A DNA stretch of 14,453 nucleotides from an uncultured Lachnobacterium sp. Its GTDB lineage: Bacteria; Bacillota; Clostridia; Lachnospirales; Lachnospiraceae. The notes under the pieces were generated by a model. The model did no database searches. It was given only the letters and a program-made list of their open reading frames with translations, and was not told the origin of the DNA. Positions 7,534 through 14,453 of the stretch are shown one piece after another. The stretch lies in contig CALAST010000102.1 of NCBI GenBank assembly GCA_937889225.1, positions 1 through 14,453 of the forward strand. The letters are read 5' to 3'. Made by a program: the position numbers and the translations under genes. The stretch's first letter is position 1; every line of letters begins with the position of its first letter.

Positions 7534-7606
7534 TTCCATTATTTTTATAATATATGAATCACTTATATTGCTATTTGTCTTATAAACCAAAATTTTTAGC
7601 AAAAAA

Positions 7607-10123
7607 CTAAATTTTCTTATAACACCTATAACAATGCATCATCTCATCTTCTGTAATCTCTTGCTTGGAATAATACATCTTTTTCACAATCTCCATATAG
7701 GTTCTCCAATCCTCTTTGGAAACAGCAGAAAACGTTTCTTCTAATAACATGCCATACTCCATATCACTAAGCGTTCTGCGATAGAGTCCTGCTTTTAAAA
7801 CATTCTCTTTTCCAATTGCCTTTAGTCCATGCAACCATAAATACCTATATATCCTGCGATTAATACGTTTTACAGCCTTTCTAGTCTGTTTTTGTTTGAT
7901 TTCCATTTCCAACACATTCACATAATATACATGCATTCGCTTTCCTGCAAAAACAGAAACTGCCAAAACCAAAGCTCCACTAACAATCCATAAAATAGCC
8001 CTCAAATTTTTTGCAATAAAATCCACCACTTGTGCAAACTTATCAGAAAACCACCTTTCAATTCCGGATATGCCACCTGATTTTCCGACATCTTGACTAA
8101 TCTGTTCTGTTTCTGAGTTTTCCTGTTCCGTTTCTAAACCTTGTGTATTATTTTCACTTTGCTGTTCCTCAGACTCGCTTTCCATCGGATTCTCTGTTTC
8201 ATTCACGGTTTCTGTCTGCTGTGTTTCTGTCTCTGAATTTAATTCCTCATTTTCTGATTCTTGTGGTCTTTGTTGCGTTGGAAGCAATCCATTAGAAGAA
8301 TCATATCCGGGAGTTACTTCAAATGGAACCCATCCCATATAATCCAGATAAATTTCTACCCATGCATGAGCATGATAATCCTGCACATTTGCATGATAAT
8401 TTTTTGTTTCTTCCACCCATACAAAATCGGATGGTCTTACCACATATCCGGAAGCATATCGAGCCGGAACACCTAATTCCCTTAATAACAAAGTTGCCGA
8501 ACTTGCAAAATGCATACAATATCCCTCATAACTTTTTGTCATAGCAAATGTAATCGGGTCTTCCCCAAAAGGTAAGTTATCTAAAACCAGATTATAGGAC
8601 ATCGTTTCACTTAAATAGTTTGCCACAAAAGAAGCTAAAGTCTGACGATATAAATTGTCATTCATTGCTTGTTCCATTTCTGCTTCCTGTTGTTTGGAAA
8701 TTCCATTCAAATTAGACCCTTCCCAAACTTCAATCCACTCCGCATTTCCTAAGATTCCATTTATTCTTTCCCTTATTATCTCTGCCGCTTCCGAAATAAC
8801 TTCCATATCGCTTGGAACATCGTTATACATAGCAGCCACCTGATTATACCATTTCCTTCTTTCTATAGAATCCGTTCCCGTTAGAGCATACATATTCCAT
8901 ATTACGGATGTCATATTCCCTCTCATAAATCCTGTTACGGAAACAGATGTATCTGTCATCGATTTTTTCAATAAATAATCACCAAAAAATGAATATTCTT
9001 CATCAAGTGTTTTATAATCGAATACGTAAGGTACATATGCCGTATTCCCAATATTTTTTTTATAAGAAATGACATACTGATTTTGCTTATTTACTCCGCC
9101 TTCTTCCACACTTTCAGAAGACATACTAGAAACAACTTCACTTTGTTCCAGGATTACAAAAGGCATACGAGAAACAAACTGTGCCATTTCTGCTTCATCA
9201 TATCCGTTTTTTGCACAGGCTTCTAAAAAAATGCTGTCATCCCTATCCCATGTACCATTTCTATATTCCGTTCCATAAAATCCTTTTAAATACAGATTCA
9301 TTTCAGGCGTATATTCGGCCTCCACTTCTAAAATTAATTTTCCTGTATACTGTGGAGTTCGGTTATTCAAATTCTCTGTTGAAAACTGAAAATCCCATCC
9401 TCTAAAAAATTCCTCTATGGAAGAAGGAATATTCAAATTTTCCTGCCAAGCCAAAACATCCTGCTTTTTTTCCTGCCAATCTGCAATTGGATTTTTAAAT
9501 AAAATTCCTGCTGTATAAAGTGAAACTACTGATAATGCGAAAGCCATCACTTTTGTAAAAATAACTTCTAGTTGATAATTTCGTCTTCCTTTCCTTGCAA
9601 AAATTTGTACAGCTTCTCTTTGCTCTATGGAAAGTAACAATACCGTTCCTATAAACAAATATAAAATTCCATTTTCCTTCGGAGAATGCCCTACCAACAA
9701 CTGCATAATAAGTGCTGCCATTGGAAAGAATGCATAGAAAATACGTTTTCGCAATAAATGGGCGTTTCCCCAAACAACAAGCCACCCTGCAACAGCAATT
9801 ATAAAGAATGTCTGTGGCATATAATTTCCGGTAGCATCTATGACAATATAATTCGTTCCATAATATGCATTCCAATCTCTAATATACACCTCTGCAATCG
9901 AAAGAAAGCCTTCTTGTAAAAGTTTGGGATTTTTTAGGATTTCCAAAAATCCGGTTTTAAAAGAGTCTGTTAAAATTTGTGGATACCCCTCCCTTACAAT
10001 ATGAAAAAAAGACAGCCAAAGAAATCCTATGGCTATCCATAGGAAAGCTATCTCCCAAAAACGATTTCTGATATCTCCTTTTTCTTTTTTATCACAATAA
10101 AAGTTCCAGTTCCTTACACGCAT
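7607..10123 (-). CDS. Membrane transglutaminase-like protein (TgpA/YebA type)
   Basis: An 838-residue protein with about five N-terminal transmembrane helices (near 22-43, 104-122, 129-144, 152-166, 189-210), a large extracytoplasmic part, a sixth helix (707-727) and a cytoplasmic tail of about 110 residues resembling the DUF4129-type end of this family. The transglutaminase core has C536 in YEGYCMHF and H586 in AHAWVE; the third position is E602 in VPFEVTPG, where Asp is common. A low-complexity linker rich in Glu, Ser, Thr and Gln (about 618-680) joins the core to the last helix. It is the last gene of the MoxR-DUF58-transglutaminase unit, where such proteins are thought to act on the envelope; the substrate is unknown. 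The start is uncertain: the ATG at 10123 has only a weak AAAGAAG site and lies inside a duplicated 73-base repeat. An AAGGAGAT at 10073-10080 has no ATG, GTG or TTG after it in frame, and later Met codons would lose the first helix. Confidence 0.92.
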   Translation of the reverse strand: MRVRNWNFYCDKKEKGDIRNRFWEIAFLWIAIGFLWLSFFHIVREGYPQILTDSFKTGFLEILKNPKLLQEGFLSIAEVYIRDWNAYYGTNYIVIDATGNYMPQTFFIIAVAGWLVVWGNAHLLRKRIFYAFFPMAALIMQLLVGHSPKENGILYLFIGTVLLLSIEQREAVQIFARKGRRNYQLEVIFTKVMAFALSVVSLYTAGILFKNPIADWQEKKQDVLAWQENLNIPSSIEEFFRGWDFQFSTENLNNRTPQYTGKLILEVEAEYTPEMNLYLKGFYGTEYRNGTWDRDDSIFLEACAKNGYDEAEMAQFVSRMPFVILEQSEVVSSMSSESVEEGGVNKQNQYVISYKKNIGNTAYVPYVFDYKTLDEEYSFFGDYLLKKSMTDTSVSVTGFMRGNMTSVIWNMYALTGTDSIERRKWYNQVAAMYNDVPSDMEVISEAAEIIRERINGILGNAEWIEVWEGSNLNGISKQQEAEMEQAMNDNLYRQTLASFVANYLSETMSYNLVLDNLPFGEDPITFAMTKSYEGYCMHFASSATLLLRELGVPARYASGYVVRPSDFVWVEETKNYHANVQDYHAHAWVEIYLDYMGWVPFEVTPGYDSSNGLLPTQQRPQESENEELNSETETQQTETVNETENPMESESEEQQSENNTQGLETEQENSETEQISQDVGKSGGISGIERWFSDKFAQVVDFIAKNLRAILWIVSGALVLAVSVFAGKRMHVYYVNVLEMEIKQKQTRKAVKRINRRIYRYLWLHGLKAIGKENVLKAGLYRRTLSDMEYGMLLEETFSAVSKEDWRTYMEIVKKMYYSKQEITEDEMMHCYRCYKKI

Positions 10124-10309
10124 GTTCTATCTTCTTTGCATTTCGTTTTACCATAATTTCTCCATTACAGCAAAAGTTCCAATTTCTTATATATAAGTTC
10201 TATCTGCTTCACATCTTAGTTTTCACTAATTTTTCTATCACAATAAAAGTTCAAGTTCTTTACACCCATCTTCTATGTTCTTTGCATCTAGTTTTGAAAA
10301 AAATTCTCC
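10091..10309 (-). repeat. Three tandem 73-base repeats spanning the DUF58/transglutaminase junction
   Basis: Three head-to-tail units, each exactly 73 bases: 10091-10163, 10164-10236 and 10237-10309. Units 1 and 3 match at 61 of 73 positions, units 1 and 2 at 51 of 73. Unit 3 is the functional 3' end of the DUF58 gene (its last 23 codons and stop). Unit 1 retains the same ending in the old frame (CKELELLL then stop) but now supplies the start codon and first residues of the transglutaminase in another frame. Unit 2 is the most worn. A partial fourth match, ATCGCAATAAA at 10310-10320, may be the short homology that seeded the duplication. Confidence 0.92.
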
Positions 10310-11368
10310 ATCGCAATAAATCTGCAAATCACCACTGATACATATATCATGAAGATAGATTTCACCTTTGTATTTTTCCTGATACTCAGCCCGAATATCT
10401 GTTTTTTCTATAAAATTTACGTCTGTCAGATAATGATTTAAAAACAAATAATAACTTTCTTCATCATCCACACGAACACGCGTAATATCTTCCTTTTCTT
10501 TACTATACCATGCCACAAAATGCGGACATTTTGCATCCATAAGGCTAAACGATAGGGATACAAAAAGTTCCAAAAAAGCATTTATTGACATCGTTTTTAT
10601 TCTCTTAGCTTCTGCTAACAAAACAATCGAACAGGCTTTTGGCAAACCATTTTCTTTTACCATAAGTTCATCCATTTTTGCACTCAGCTTCCAATGAATA
10701 TTCTGTAACTTATCTTTTGGCTGATAACTTCTTATTTCAAATATCTCCGTCACATCATGACCTGCATGCATTTCATCATAAACTTCCGCATCTGCCACAA
10801 AATGCCTTGTACTTTCTGAAAGTTTCACACCCACCGCATGAATTTTCGGCATTACCAACACATTTCCCATATCTTTACATGTTTTATTCACAAACAACAG
10901 TCCCATTATGGAATAGATTCGCATCTTTTTTATACAAATTTCATGATTTCCAACTTGTTGCAGTACAATTTTAGAGTCAAACGATTCTGTTCCACAAGGA
11001 GCTGCGGAAATGGAAACCCAATCTGAAGTCTCTCTTTTTTCGAATGCATTTTTTATGCCTATACATACCCGCACTCGTCCGGCAGGCAAAATACCTTTAT
11101 TTTTTATACAAATCCCCAGATGAAACGGATTTTCCTGCTCTGCAATGGAAATTGGAATTTCCATATGTGCCAAAATCGTCATATAGCGATAAATAAGTTC
11201 TGCTGTCGAAACCAACAGTAATAAAAGCAATGCAAATCCAACTAACAAAATCTTCCCATTGACATATATAATTCCATAATAAAAACAAACTGCTATAATA
11301 AGCAGCACCGTTACGATATTACACACGATAATTCTTTTTCTCCATATAAACTGCCGGCTGTTTGACAT
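10238..11368 (-). CDS. DUF58-family protein
   Basis: A 376-residue protein with two N-terminal hydrophobic segments (about 14-34 and 38-58) and a long soluble part. The DUF58 signature lies at about 206-240: EIRSYQPKDKLQNIHWKLSA, followed by KMDELMVKE. After it comes a fold expected to resemble a von Willebrand A domain, as in other DUF58 proteins (family knowledge). It sits between MoxR and the transglutaminase, the standard order of this cluster; B. subtilis yeaD is the equivalent. The ATG at 11368 lies 50 bases inside the MoxR gene and has only a weak ribosome binding site (AAGAG, too close). A GTG at 11326, overlapping the MoxR stop as GTGTAA and following GGAGA, is an alternative that would remove 14 residues and the positive N-terminus. 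The last 23 codons are unit 3 of the 73-base repeat. Confidence 0.9.
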   Translation of the reverse strand: MSNSRQFIWRKRIIVCNIVTVLLIIAVCFYYGIIYVNGKILLVGFALLLLLLVSTAELIYRYMTILAHMEIPISIAEQENPFHLGICIKNKGILPAGRVRVCIGIKNAFEKRETSDWVSISAAPCGTESFDSKIVLQQVGNHEICIKKMRIYSIMGLLFVNKTCKDMGNVLVMPKIHAVGVKLSESTRHFVADAEVYDEMHAGHDVTEIFEIRSYQPKDKLQNIHWKLSAKMDELMVKENGLPKACSIVLLAEAKRIKTMSINAFLELFVSLSFSLMDAKCPHFVAWYSKEKEDITRVRVDDEESYYLFLNHYLTDVNFIEKTDIRAEYQEKYKGEIYLHDICISGDLQIYCDGEFFSKLDAKNIEDGCKELELLL

Positions 11369-12284
11369 CTCTTAATACATCTTTTAAAACCGCTTCTTCC
11401 GTTACGTGACTCACTCTCGCTTTTGTATTTAAAACAATACGATGCTTTCCAATATCCAAAAATACATGATATACATCTTCCGGTGTCACATATTCTCTTC
11501 CCTGCAAAAAAGCCCACGCTTTCACCATACGCACACCGGCAATCGTGCCTCGCGGACTGATACCAAGTTCAATATATGGATTTTCCCTTGTACTTTGCAC
11601 TAACTTACAGATATATGTATATACCTTATCATGAATATGGATATTTTCTACAAAAGTCTGTAATTTTAGTAAATTTTCCGCATCTAAAATTTTTCGCACG
11701 GAAGCAATCTCGCTCTTAATGCTCTTTCCTTTTGCAATCGCAATTTCGCTTTCCATATCGGGATATCCCATACTCATACAAATCATAAAACGGTCTAACT
11801 GCGATTCCGGCAAAAGTTGTGTTCCTGCACTTCCCTTTGGGTTTTGCGTTGCCATTACAATAAAAGGAATTGGCACAGGATGACTCACGCCATCTACTGT
11901 TACCATGCCTTCTTCCATTACTTCTAAAAGTGCTGACTGTGTTTTTGGCGAAGTACGGTTAATTTCATCTGCCAAAAACAGATTACACATAATTGTTCCC
12001 TCATGATACGTAAATGTTCCTGTTTCTTTCTGGTACATGGAAAACCCTAGAATATCTGCCGGCATAACATCCGGTGTAAACTGCACTCTATGATTTTCCA
12101 GTCCTAATGCATTCGAAAAAGCTACCGCAAGCGTTGTTTTCCCAACTCCCGGCACATCTTCAATCAAAATATGTCCCCCTGCCAAAATTGCTGCAAAGGC
12201 TTTTTTTATACAATCATCTTTTCCGGTAATGACTCGTTTGACTTCTTCCATTACCAGATTTGCTCCTTCATATGCTGTTGCCAT
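11319..12284 (-). CDS. MoxR-family AAA+ ATPase
   Basis: A 321-residue cytoplasmic ATPase. Numbered from the ATG at 12284, it has Walker A with K49 (VPGVGKTT), Walker B with D106/E107 (LFLADEINR), sensor 1 with N148 (MATQNP) and the arginine of LDRF (R165). The C-terminal part holds the usual MoxR lid domain (ISPRGTIAGVRMVKAWAFL). The start at 12284 is preferred because GGAGAG lies just upstream; an ATG four codons earlier (12296) has a poorer site. MoxR proteins act as chaperone-like ATPases for partner proteins, and here the partner is probably the DUF58 protein, whose gene overlaps it. It is first in its operon, with a TATAAT promoter and the leader element upstream. B. subtilis yeaC is the equivalent. 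Confidence 0.94.
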   Translation of the reverse strand: MATAYEGANLVMEEVKRVITGKDDCIKKAFAAILAGGHILIEDVPGVGKTTLAVAFSNALGLENHRVQFTPDVMPADILGFSMYQKETGTFTYHEGTIMCNLFLADEINRTSPKTQSALLEVMEEGMVTVDGVSHPVPIPFIVMATQNPKGSAGTQLLPESQLDRFMICMSMGYPDMESEIAIAKGKSIKSEIASVRKILDAENLLKLQTFVENIHIHDKVYTYICKLVQSTRENPYIELGISPRGTIAGVRMVKAWAFLQGREYVTPEDVYHVFLDIGKHRIVLNTKARVSHVTEEAVLKDVLRDVKQPAVYMEKKNYRV

Positions 12285-12317
12285 AAATCTCTCCATATTT
12301 CTCTTATGTTTATATCA

Positions 12318-12338
12318 AGCGGATATTCCCAATCCGCT
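12318..12338 (-). other. Hairpin in the MoxR leader
   Basis: A perfect seven-base stem (AGCGGAT at 12318-12324 with ATCCGCT at 12332-12338, loop of seven) directly follows copy C of the leader element in the MoxR mRNA, about 35 bases before the start codon. No uridine run follows, so it is not a terminator. It could be a second stem of a structured leader or an mRNA-stabilising element. Copy B lacks a clear counterpart, having only a short TAGTACTA palindrome there. Confidence 0.55.
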
Positions 12339-12386
12339 ATGCTACTTGCTCATACCCGAATAGCTACTTTCTTGATTCGGTTAAAC
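12337..12386 (-). promoter_or_regulatory. Promoter-proximal leader element, copy C
   Basis: The best preserved copy of the 50-base element found also at 7335-7384 and, decayed, at 861-905. It begins 9 bases after a perfect TATAAT, so the MoxR transcript should start with it. In the transcribed strand CCGAAU and AUUCGG (complements of 12375-12380 and 12356-12361) pair perfectly across a 13-base loop; the equivalent stem in copy B uses a G-U pair. The conserved 3' part reads GCAAGTAGCATAG. The sequence could be an RNA leader structure or a binding site for a repressor acting just downstream of the start point. I do not recognise it as a known riboswitch class. Confidence 0.62.
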
Positions 12387-12395
12387 TTGCATTTT

Positions 12396-12424
12396 ATTAT
12401 ACATGATTTTCTACCTATTATCTA
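12396..12424 (-). promoter_or_regulatory. Promoter of the MoxR-DUF58-transglutaminase operon
   Basis: The minus strand reads TAGATA (12419-12424), 17 bases, then TATAAT (12396-12401): 4 of 6 and 6 of 6 matches to the housekeeping sigma consensus with ideal spacing. The leader element follows after 9 bases and the MoxR ATG is about 110 bases downstream. Confidence 0.7.
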
Positions 12425-12504
12425 CTACGCAGAATAAATTTCCAAGTCTGCAAACAATTTCTGTTAATTCATTCGTCTTATATGCTTTCGAGTATATTTA
12501 GAAG

Positions 12505-12516
12505 TAGGTATACCTA
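12505..12516. other. 12-base perfect palindrome
   Basis: TAGGTATACCTA is a perfect palindrome about 80 bases upstream of the MoxR promoter and 31 bases past the end of the hydrolase gene. It is long enough to be a dimeric regulator site, but no second copy occurs in the window and it is not close to a -35 box. The function is unknown. The rest of 12297-12546 holds the MoxR leader and promoter; I see no clear terminator for the hydrolase gene. Confidence 0.25.
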
Positions 12517-12546
12517 AAAATCCAACGCACTTTAACTGTTGAAGTA

Positions 12547-13479
12547 TTAGGAAACAGAACATAATGTCTTCTCCAGGAATCGCAAAATCGTATCTTTATA
12601 CACCTTTCTATCCACAAAATAACTCATCCCATGCCCTGCATCTTTTACAAGCACCAGTTCCACATGGTCACATGCCGCATCCCGACACGCCTTGCTCATT
12701 TCACAAGGCACAAACCTATCATCGTCTCCATGCACAATTAATATTGGAATATTACTATTTTTTATCGCTTCCACCGCAGAGGCTTCTTCCAAATCAAATT
12801 TTCCAATCACCTTAGCACCCCATTTTGCTATCCAATAAGTCGGCACTACCGGAAAATGCAATGCTTTCATAACTGTACAAAGAATCTCTTTTGGTGACGA
12901 ATATGGACAATCTGCCACAATTCCTCTTACATTCTCAGGAAGTCCCACATCTGCCGCCATAAGCACCGTAGCTGCTCCCATAGAAAGACCGGAAAGCAAA
13001 ATCTTCGTTTCTTTTCCAAGTCTCTCTATTCCATAATTTACCCAACTAAGCACATCATAACGTTCCTTCACACCAAATGTAATGCATGTACCCTCACTCA
13101 TTCCATGTGCTCGTTGGTCTACCAAAAGCACATTGCAGCCCATTTCTCGCCCATGACGAAAAACTCCATTTCCATCTCTTAAACTGCTGCACCGATACCC
13201 ATGAAAAAAAATAATCAGAGGTGCATCATCTGCCATATGATAATACTTTCCTGCCAATTTCAATCCATCAAATGAAGTAGTATACACCAGTTCATATGGC
13301 ACACCCAACACCTCATCTATTGCTTCTCTGATATATTTACTGTAAGGCTGAAACTGTTCACCCTTTGGAATCGAATAATTTCCACTCATATATGCTTTTC
13401 GCCCTGAAAAACACACATCATACACTATCAAAAATGATGCAATTATCACAAAAATAAACACAACAATAAAAACGACCAT
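12547..13479 (-). CDS. Membrane-anchored alpha/beta hydrolase
   Basis: A 310-residue serine hydrolase. The N-terminal hydrophobic segment (about 2-20) is an uncleaved anchor or signal. The alpha/beta hydrolase fold follows: oxyanion HGYRCS near residue 93, VDQRAHGMSEG at 120-130, nucleophile S166 in GLSMGA, an acidic residue in HGDDDRFVP (near 252-254) and H283 in AGHGMSY. This pattern fits the BAAT/BEM46-like or YqkD-like esterase and acyl-hydrolase groups of Firmicutes; the substrate cannot be told from sequence. GAGGT sits about 8 bases before the ATG. It appears to be a single-gene unit with its own promoter, between the symporter terminator and the MoxR operon. Readthrough into MoxR is possible because no terminator is visible after it. 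Confidence 0.92.
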   Translation of the reverse strand: MVVFIVVFIFVIIASFLIVYDVCFSGRKAYMSGNYSIPKGEQFQPYSKYIREAIDEVLGVPYELVYTTSFDGLKLAGKYYHMADDAPLIIFFHGYRCSSLRDGNGVFRHGREMGCNVLLVDQRAHGMSEGTCITFGVKERYDVLSWVNYGIERLGKETKILLSGLSMGAATVLMAADVGLPENVRGIVADCPYSSPKEILCTVMKALHFPVVPTYWIAKWGAKVIGKFDLEEASAVEAIKNSNIPILIVHGDDDRFVPCEMSKACRDAACDHVELVLVKDAGHGMSYFVDRKVYKDTILRFLEKTLCSVS

Positions 13480-13538
13480 TCTTATTACCTCAAATAAAAA
13501 ACGAAATCTCTAAATCTTGCTATTTTTAGTATTCCTGT

Positions 13539-13568
13539 ATTTTATCACTTTATACCGAAATCCGTCTA
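13539..13568 (-). promoter_or_regulatory. Candidate promoter of the hydrolase gene
   Basis: The minus strand reads TAGACG (13563-13568), 18 bases, then TAAAAT (13539-13544): 4 of 6 and 5 of 6 matches to the consensus. It lies just after the symporter terminator and about 60 bases before the hydrolase ATG, which is where a promoter is required. Confidence 0.5.
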
Positions 13569-13596
13569 TTCTATTTAAGGTATTGGTGCAAAAATG

Positions 13597-13640
13597 AAAA
13601 AAGCGGGGTATAGAATCAAATTTTTTGTTTTCTATACCCC
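13597..13640 (-). terminator. Rho-independent terminator after the symporter gene
   Basis: The minus strand has a perfect 11-base stem GGGGTATAGAA/TTCTATACCCC (13630-13640 with 13605-13615, loop of 14) followed by GCTTTTTT. It is about 110 bases past the symporter stop codon. In between, a small AGATAAA/TTTATCT hairpin (13679-13698) has no uridine run and no evident role. Confidence 0.9.
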
Positions 13641-13748
13641 ATATGCCTCTCAAATTTCATTTTATTATAGAATATTGCAGATAAACATATATTTATCTAC
13701 TTTTACTCCTGTCATTTGTGTAAAACAGAATCCCGAAATCCACATTCT

Positions 13749-14453
13749 CTACTTATATTTCTCCATCGCTTCTTCCATCGTCATACCTGCTGCAATGGCT
13801 TCTTTTCTTGCACCATTAATCGCTTGAATTTCTTTCATTCTTGCACCTGTCAGTTCATACCCTTTCATAGACACTAATGTTGCAGCCCATGCAAGCATTG
13901 GAATGACACAGAATAAGATAATTACCAGCCAATTCATTCCTTCTGCATATGGAGTTTCCGCTGTTGGCAGCTTTTCCAAACCAATACAAGAAACTGCAAC
14001 CCCAACTACAGTAGCAGACAAAGAAGATACTAATTTATCCACCAATGAGAACAATGTCCCCATAATACCAGGTATGTATTTGCCGGAACGATAGGTTTCA
14101 TAGTCGGAACAATCTGCTACCATTGGAATCGGCATATCGGCTGTTGCATAATAAGCACCATAGCCAATACCAAAGCAAAGAATAAATGCAATCGTATAGA
14201 AATTAAGCGAAATTCCATTTTCACTCATAATGCTAAAATTCAATACGGGATTGCCCTGTTGCCATAACATAAGCAGAGCAAATACACCAATATAACAGAT
14301 AAATGCAATTCTTACATATTTTACCAATGATGCTTTCTGTCCCTCTTTCTGCGATGTACGAACTGTTAACATGAAAAATGGTACAGAAAATACATAGCCT
14401 AATACCATCATTGGCAAATATAATCCATCATAGTTACCCATCATACATCCGTA
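13749..14453 (-). CDS. GPH-family sugar:cation symporter, C-terminal part (5' end outside window)
   Basis: The reading frame stays open through the window edge (Tyr-Gly-Cys precede the first Met seen), so only about the last 235 residues of a protein of usual length 450-500 are present. Five or more hydrophobic segments and the stretch PMVADCSDYETYRSGK, followed by IPGIMGTLFSLVDK, match the second half of the glycoside-pentoside-hexuronide:cation symporters (MelB type, MFS fold). These import a sugar or glycoside with Na+ or H+ through the cytoplasmic membrane. The charged C-terminal tail (KEAIAAGMTMEEAMEKYK) is typical of Firmicute members. The substrate cannot be deduced, and the neighbouring catabolic genes, if any, lie outside the window. 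A strong terminator separates it from the hydrolase. Confidence 0.9.
   Translation of the reverse strand, partial: YGCMMGNYDGLYLPMMVLGYVFSVPFFMLTVRTSQKEGQKASLVKYVRIAFICYIGVFALLMLWQQGNPVLNFSIMSENGISLNFYTIAFILCFGIGYGAYYATADMPIPMVADCSDYETYRSGKYIPGIMGTLFSLVDKLVSSLSATVVGVAVSCIGLEKLPTAETPYAEGMNWLVIILFCVIPMLAWAATLVSMKGYELTGARMKEIQAINGARKEAIAAGMTMEEAMEKYK

Noticed and set aside
9495..9875. A 126-codon open frame on the minus strand inside the transglutaminase gene
   Set aside because: It lies in another frame over the N-terminal membrane region of a well-supported gene, is Cys- and aromatic-rich in a way typical of shadow frames, and has no domain signal.
10091..10309. Regular repeats suggesting a CRISPR array
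   Set aside because: The units are directly adjacent with no spacers, are 73 bases long, and one is the 3' end of a gene. They are a tandem duplication.
13679..13698. Small AGATAAA/TTTATCT hairpin as the symporter terminator
   Set aside because: The stem is short and AT-only with no T-run; the much stronger hairpin at 13597-13640 fits better.

Overview
AT-rich DNA in which every credible gene lies on the minus strand. Gene content (a PhoB-type two-component pair, a 7TM hybrid kinase, a MoxR/DUF58/transglutaminase cluster and a GPH-type symporter), the strong AGGAGG-like ribosome binding sites and the AT-rich codon use all suggest an anaerobic Firmicute, most likely a Lachnospiraceae-type Clostridium relative. 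This is inference; there is no rRNA or marker gene here to prove it.

Read in the direction of transcription (right to left), the layout is as follows. (1) 14453-13749: 3' part of a GPH-family sugar:cation symporter, cut by the window edge, followed by a strong terminator (13597-13640). (2) 13479-12547: a membrane-anchored alpha/beta hydrolase with its own likely promoter. (3) 12284-7607: a MoxR AAA+ ATPase, a DUF58 protein and a large membrane transglutaminase-like protein, the classic trio also seen as yeaC-yeaD-yebA in Bacillus subtilis, ending at a terminator (7481-7533). (4) 7301-7: six signalling and membrane genes in one direction: an OmpR/PhoB-type response regulator, its histidine kinase, an eight-helix membrane protein, a small two-helix membrane protein, a 1058-residue hybrid kinase with 7TM input and its own receiver and HPt domains, and an output-less regulator with two receiver domains, one degenerate. 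Four of these genes overlap or are separated by about 20 bases. They look like two connected signalling modules in one transcription unit.

The non-coding DNA is the most unusual part. A 50-base element sits at the same distance (9 bases) downstream of the likely -10 box of both the MoxR operon and the response-regulator operon, so both mRNAs should begin with it. It can fold as a hairpin with a G-U pair in the transcribed strand, and a decayed third copy precedes the tandem-receiver gene. A 122-base inverted-repeat structure with two internal hairpins lies between the response regulator and its kinase, and may be a MITE or an RNA three-way junction. Between DUF58 and the transglutaminase are three head-to-tail copies of exactly 73 bases: the 3' end of the DUF58 gene was duplicated twice, and the transglutaminase start codon and first residues now lie in the last copy, read in a different frame.

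Working model (inference): the regulator/kinase/membrane-protein unit senses an envelope signal, and a shared 5' leader links its expression to the MoxR/DUF58/transglutaminase envelope machinery.
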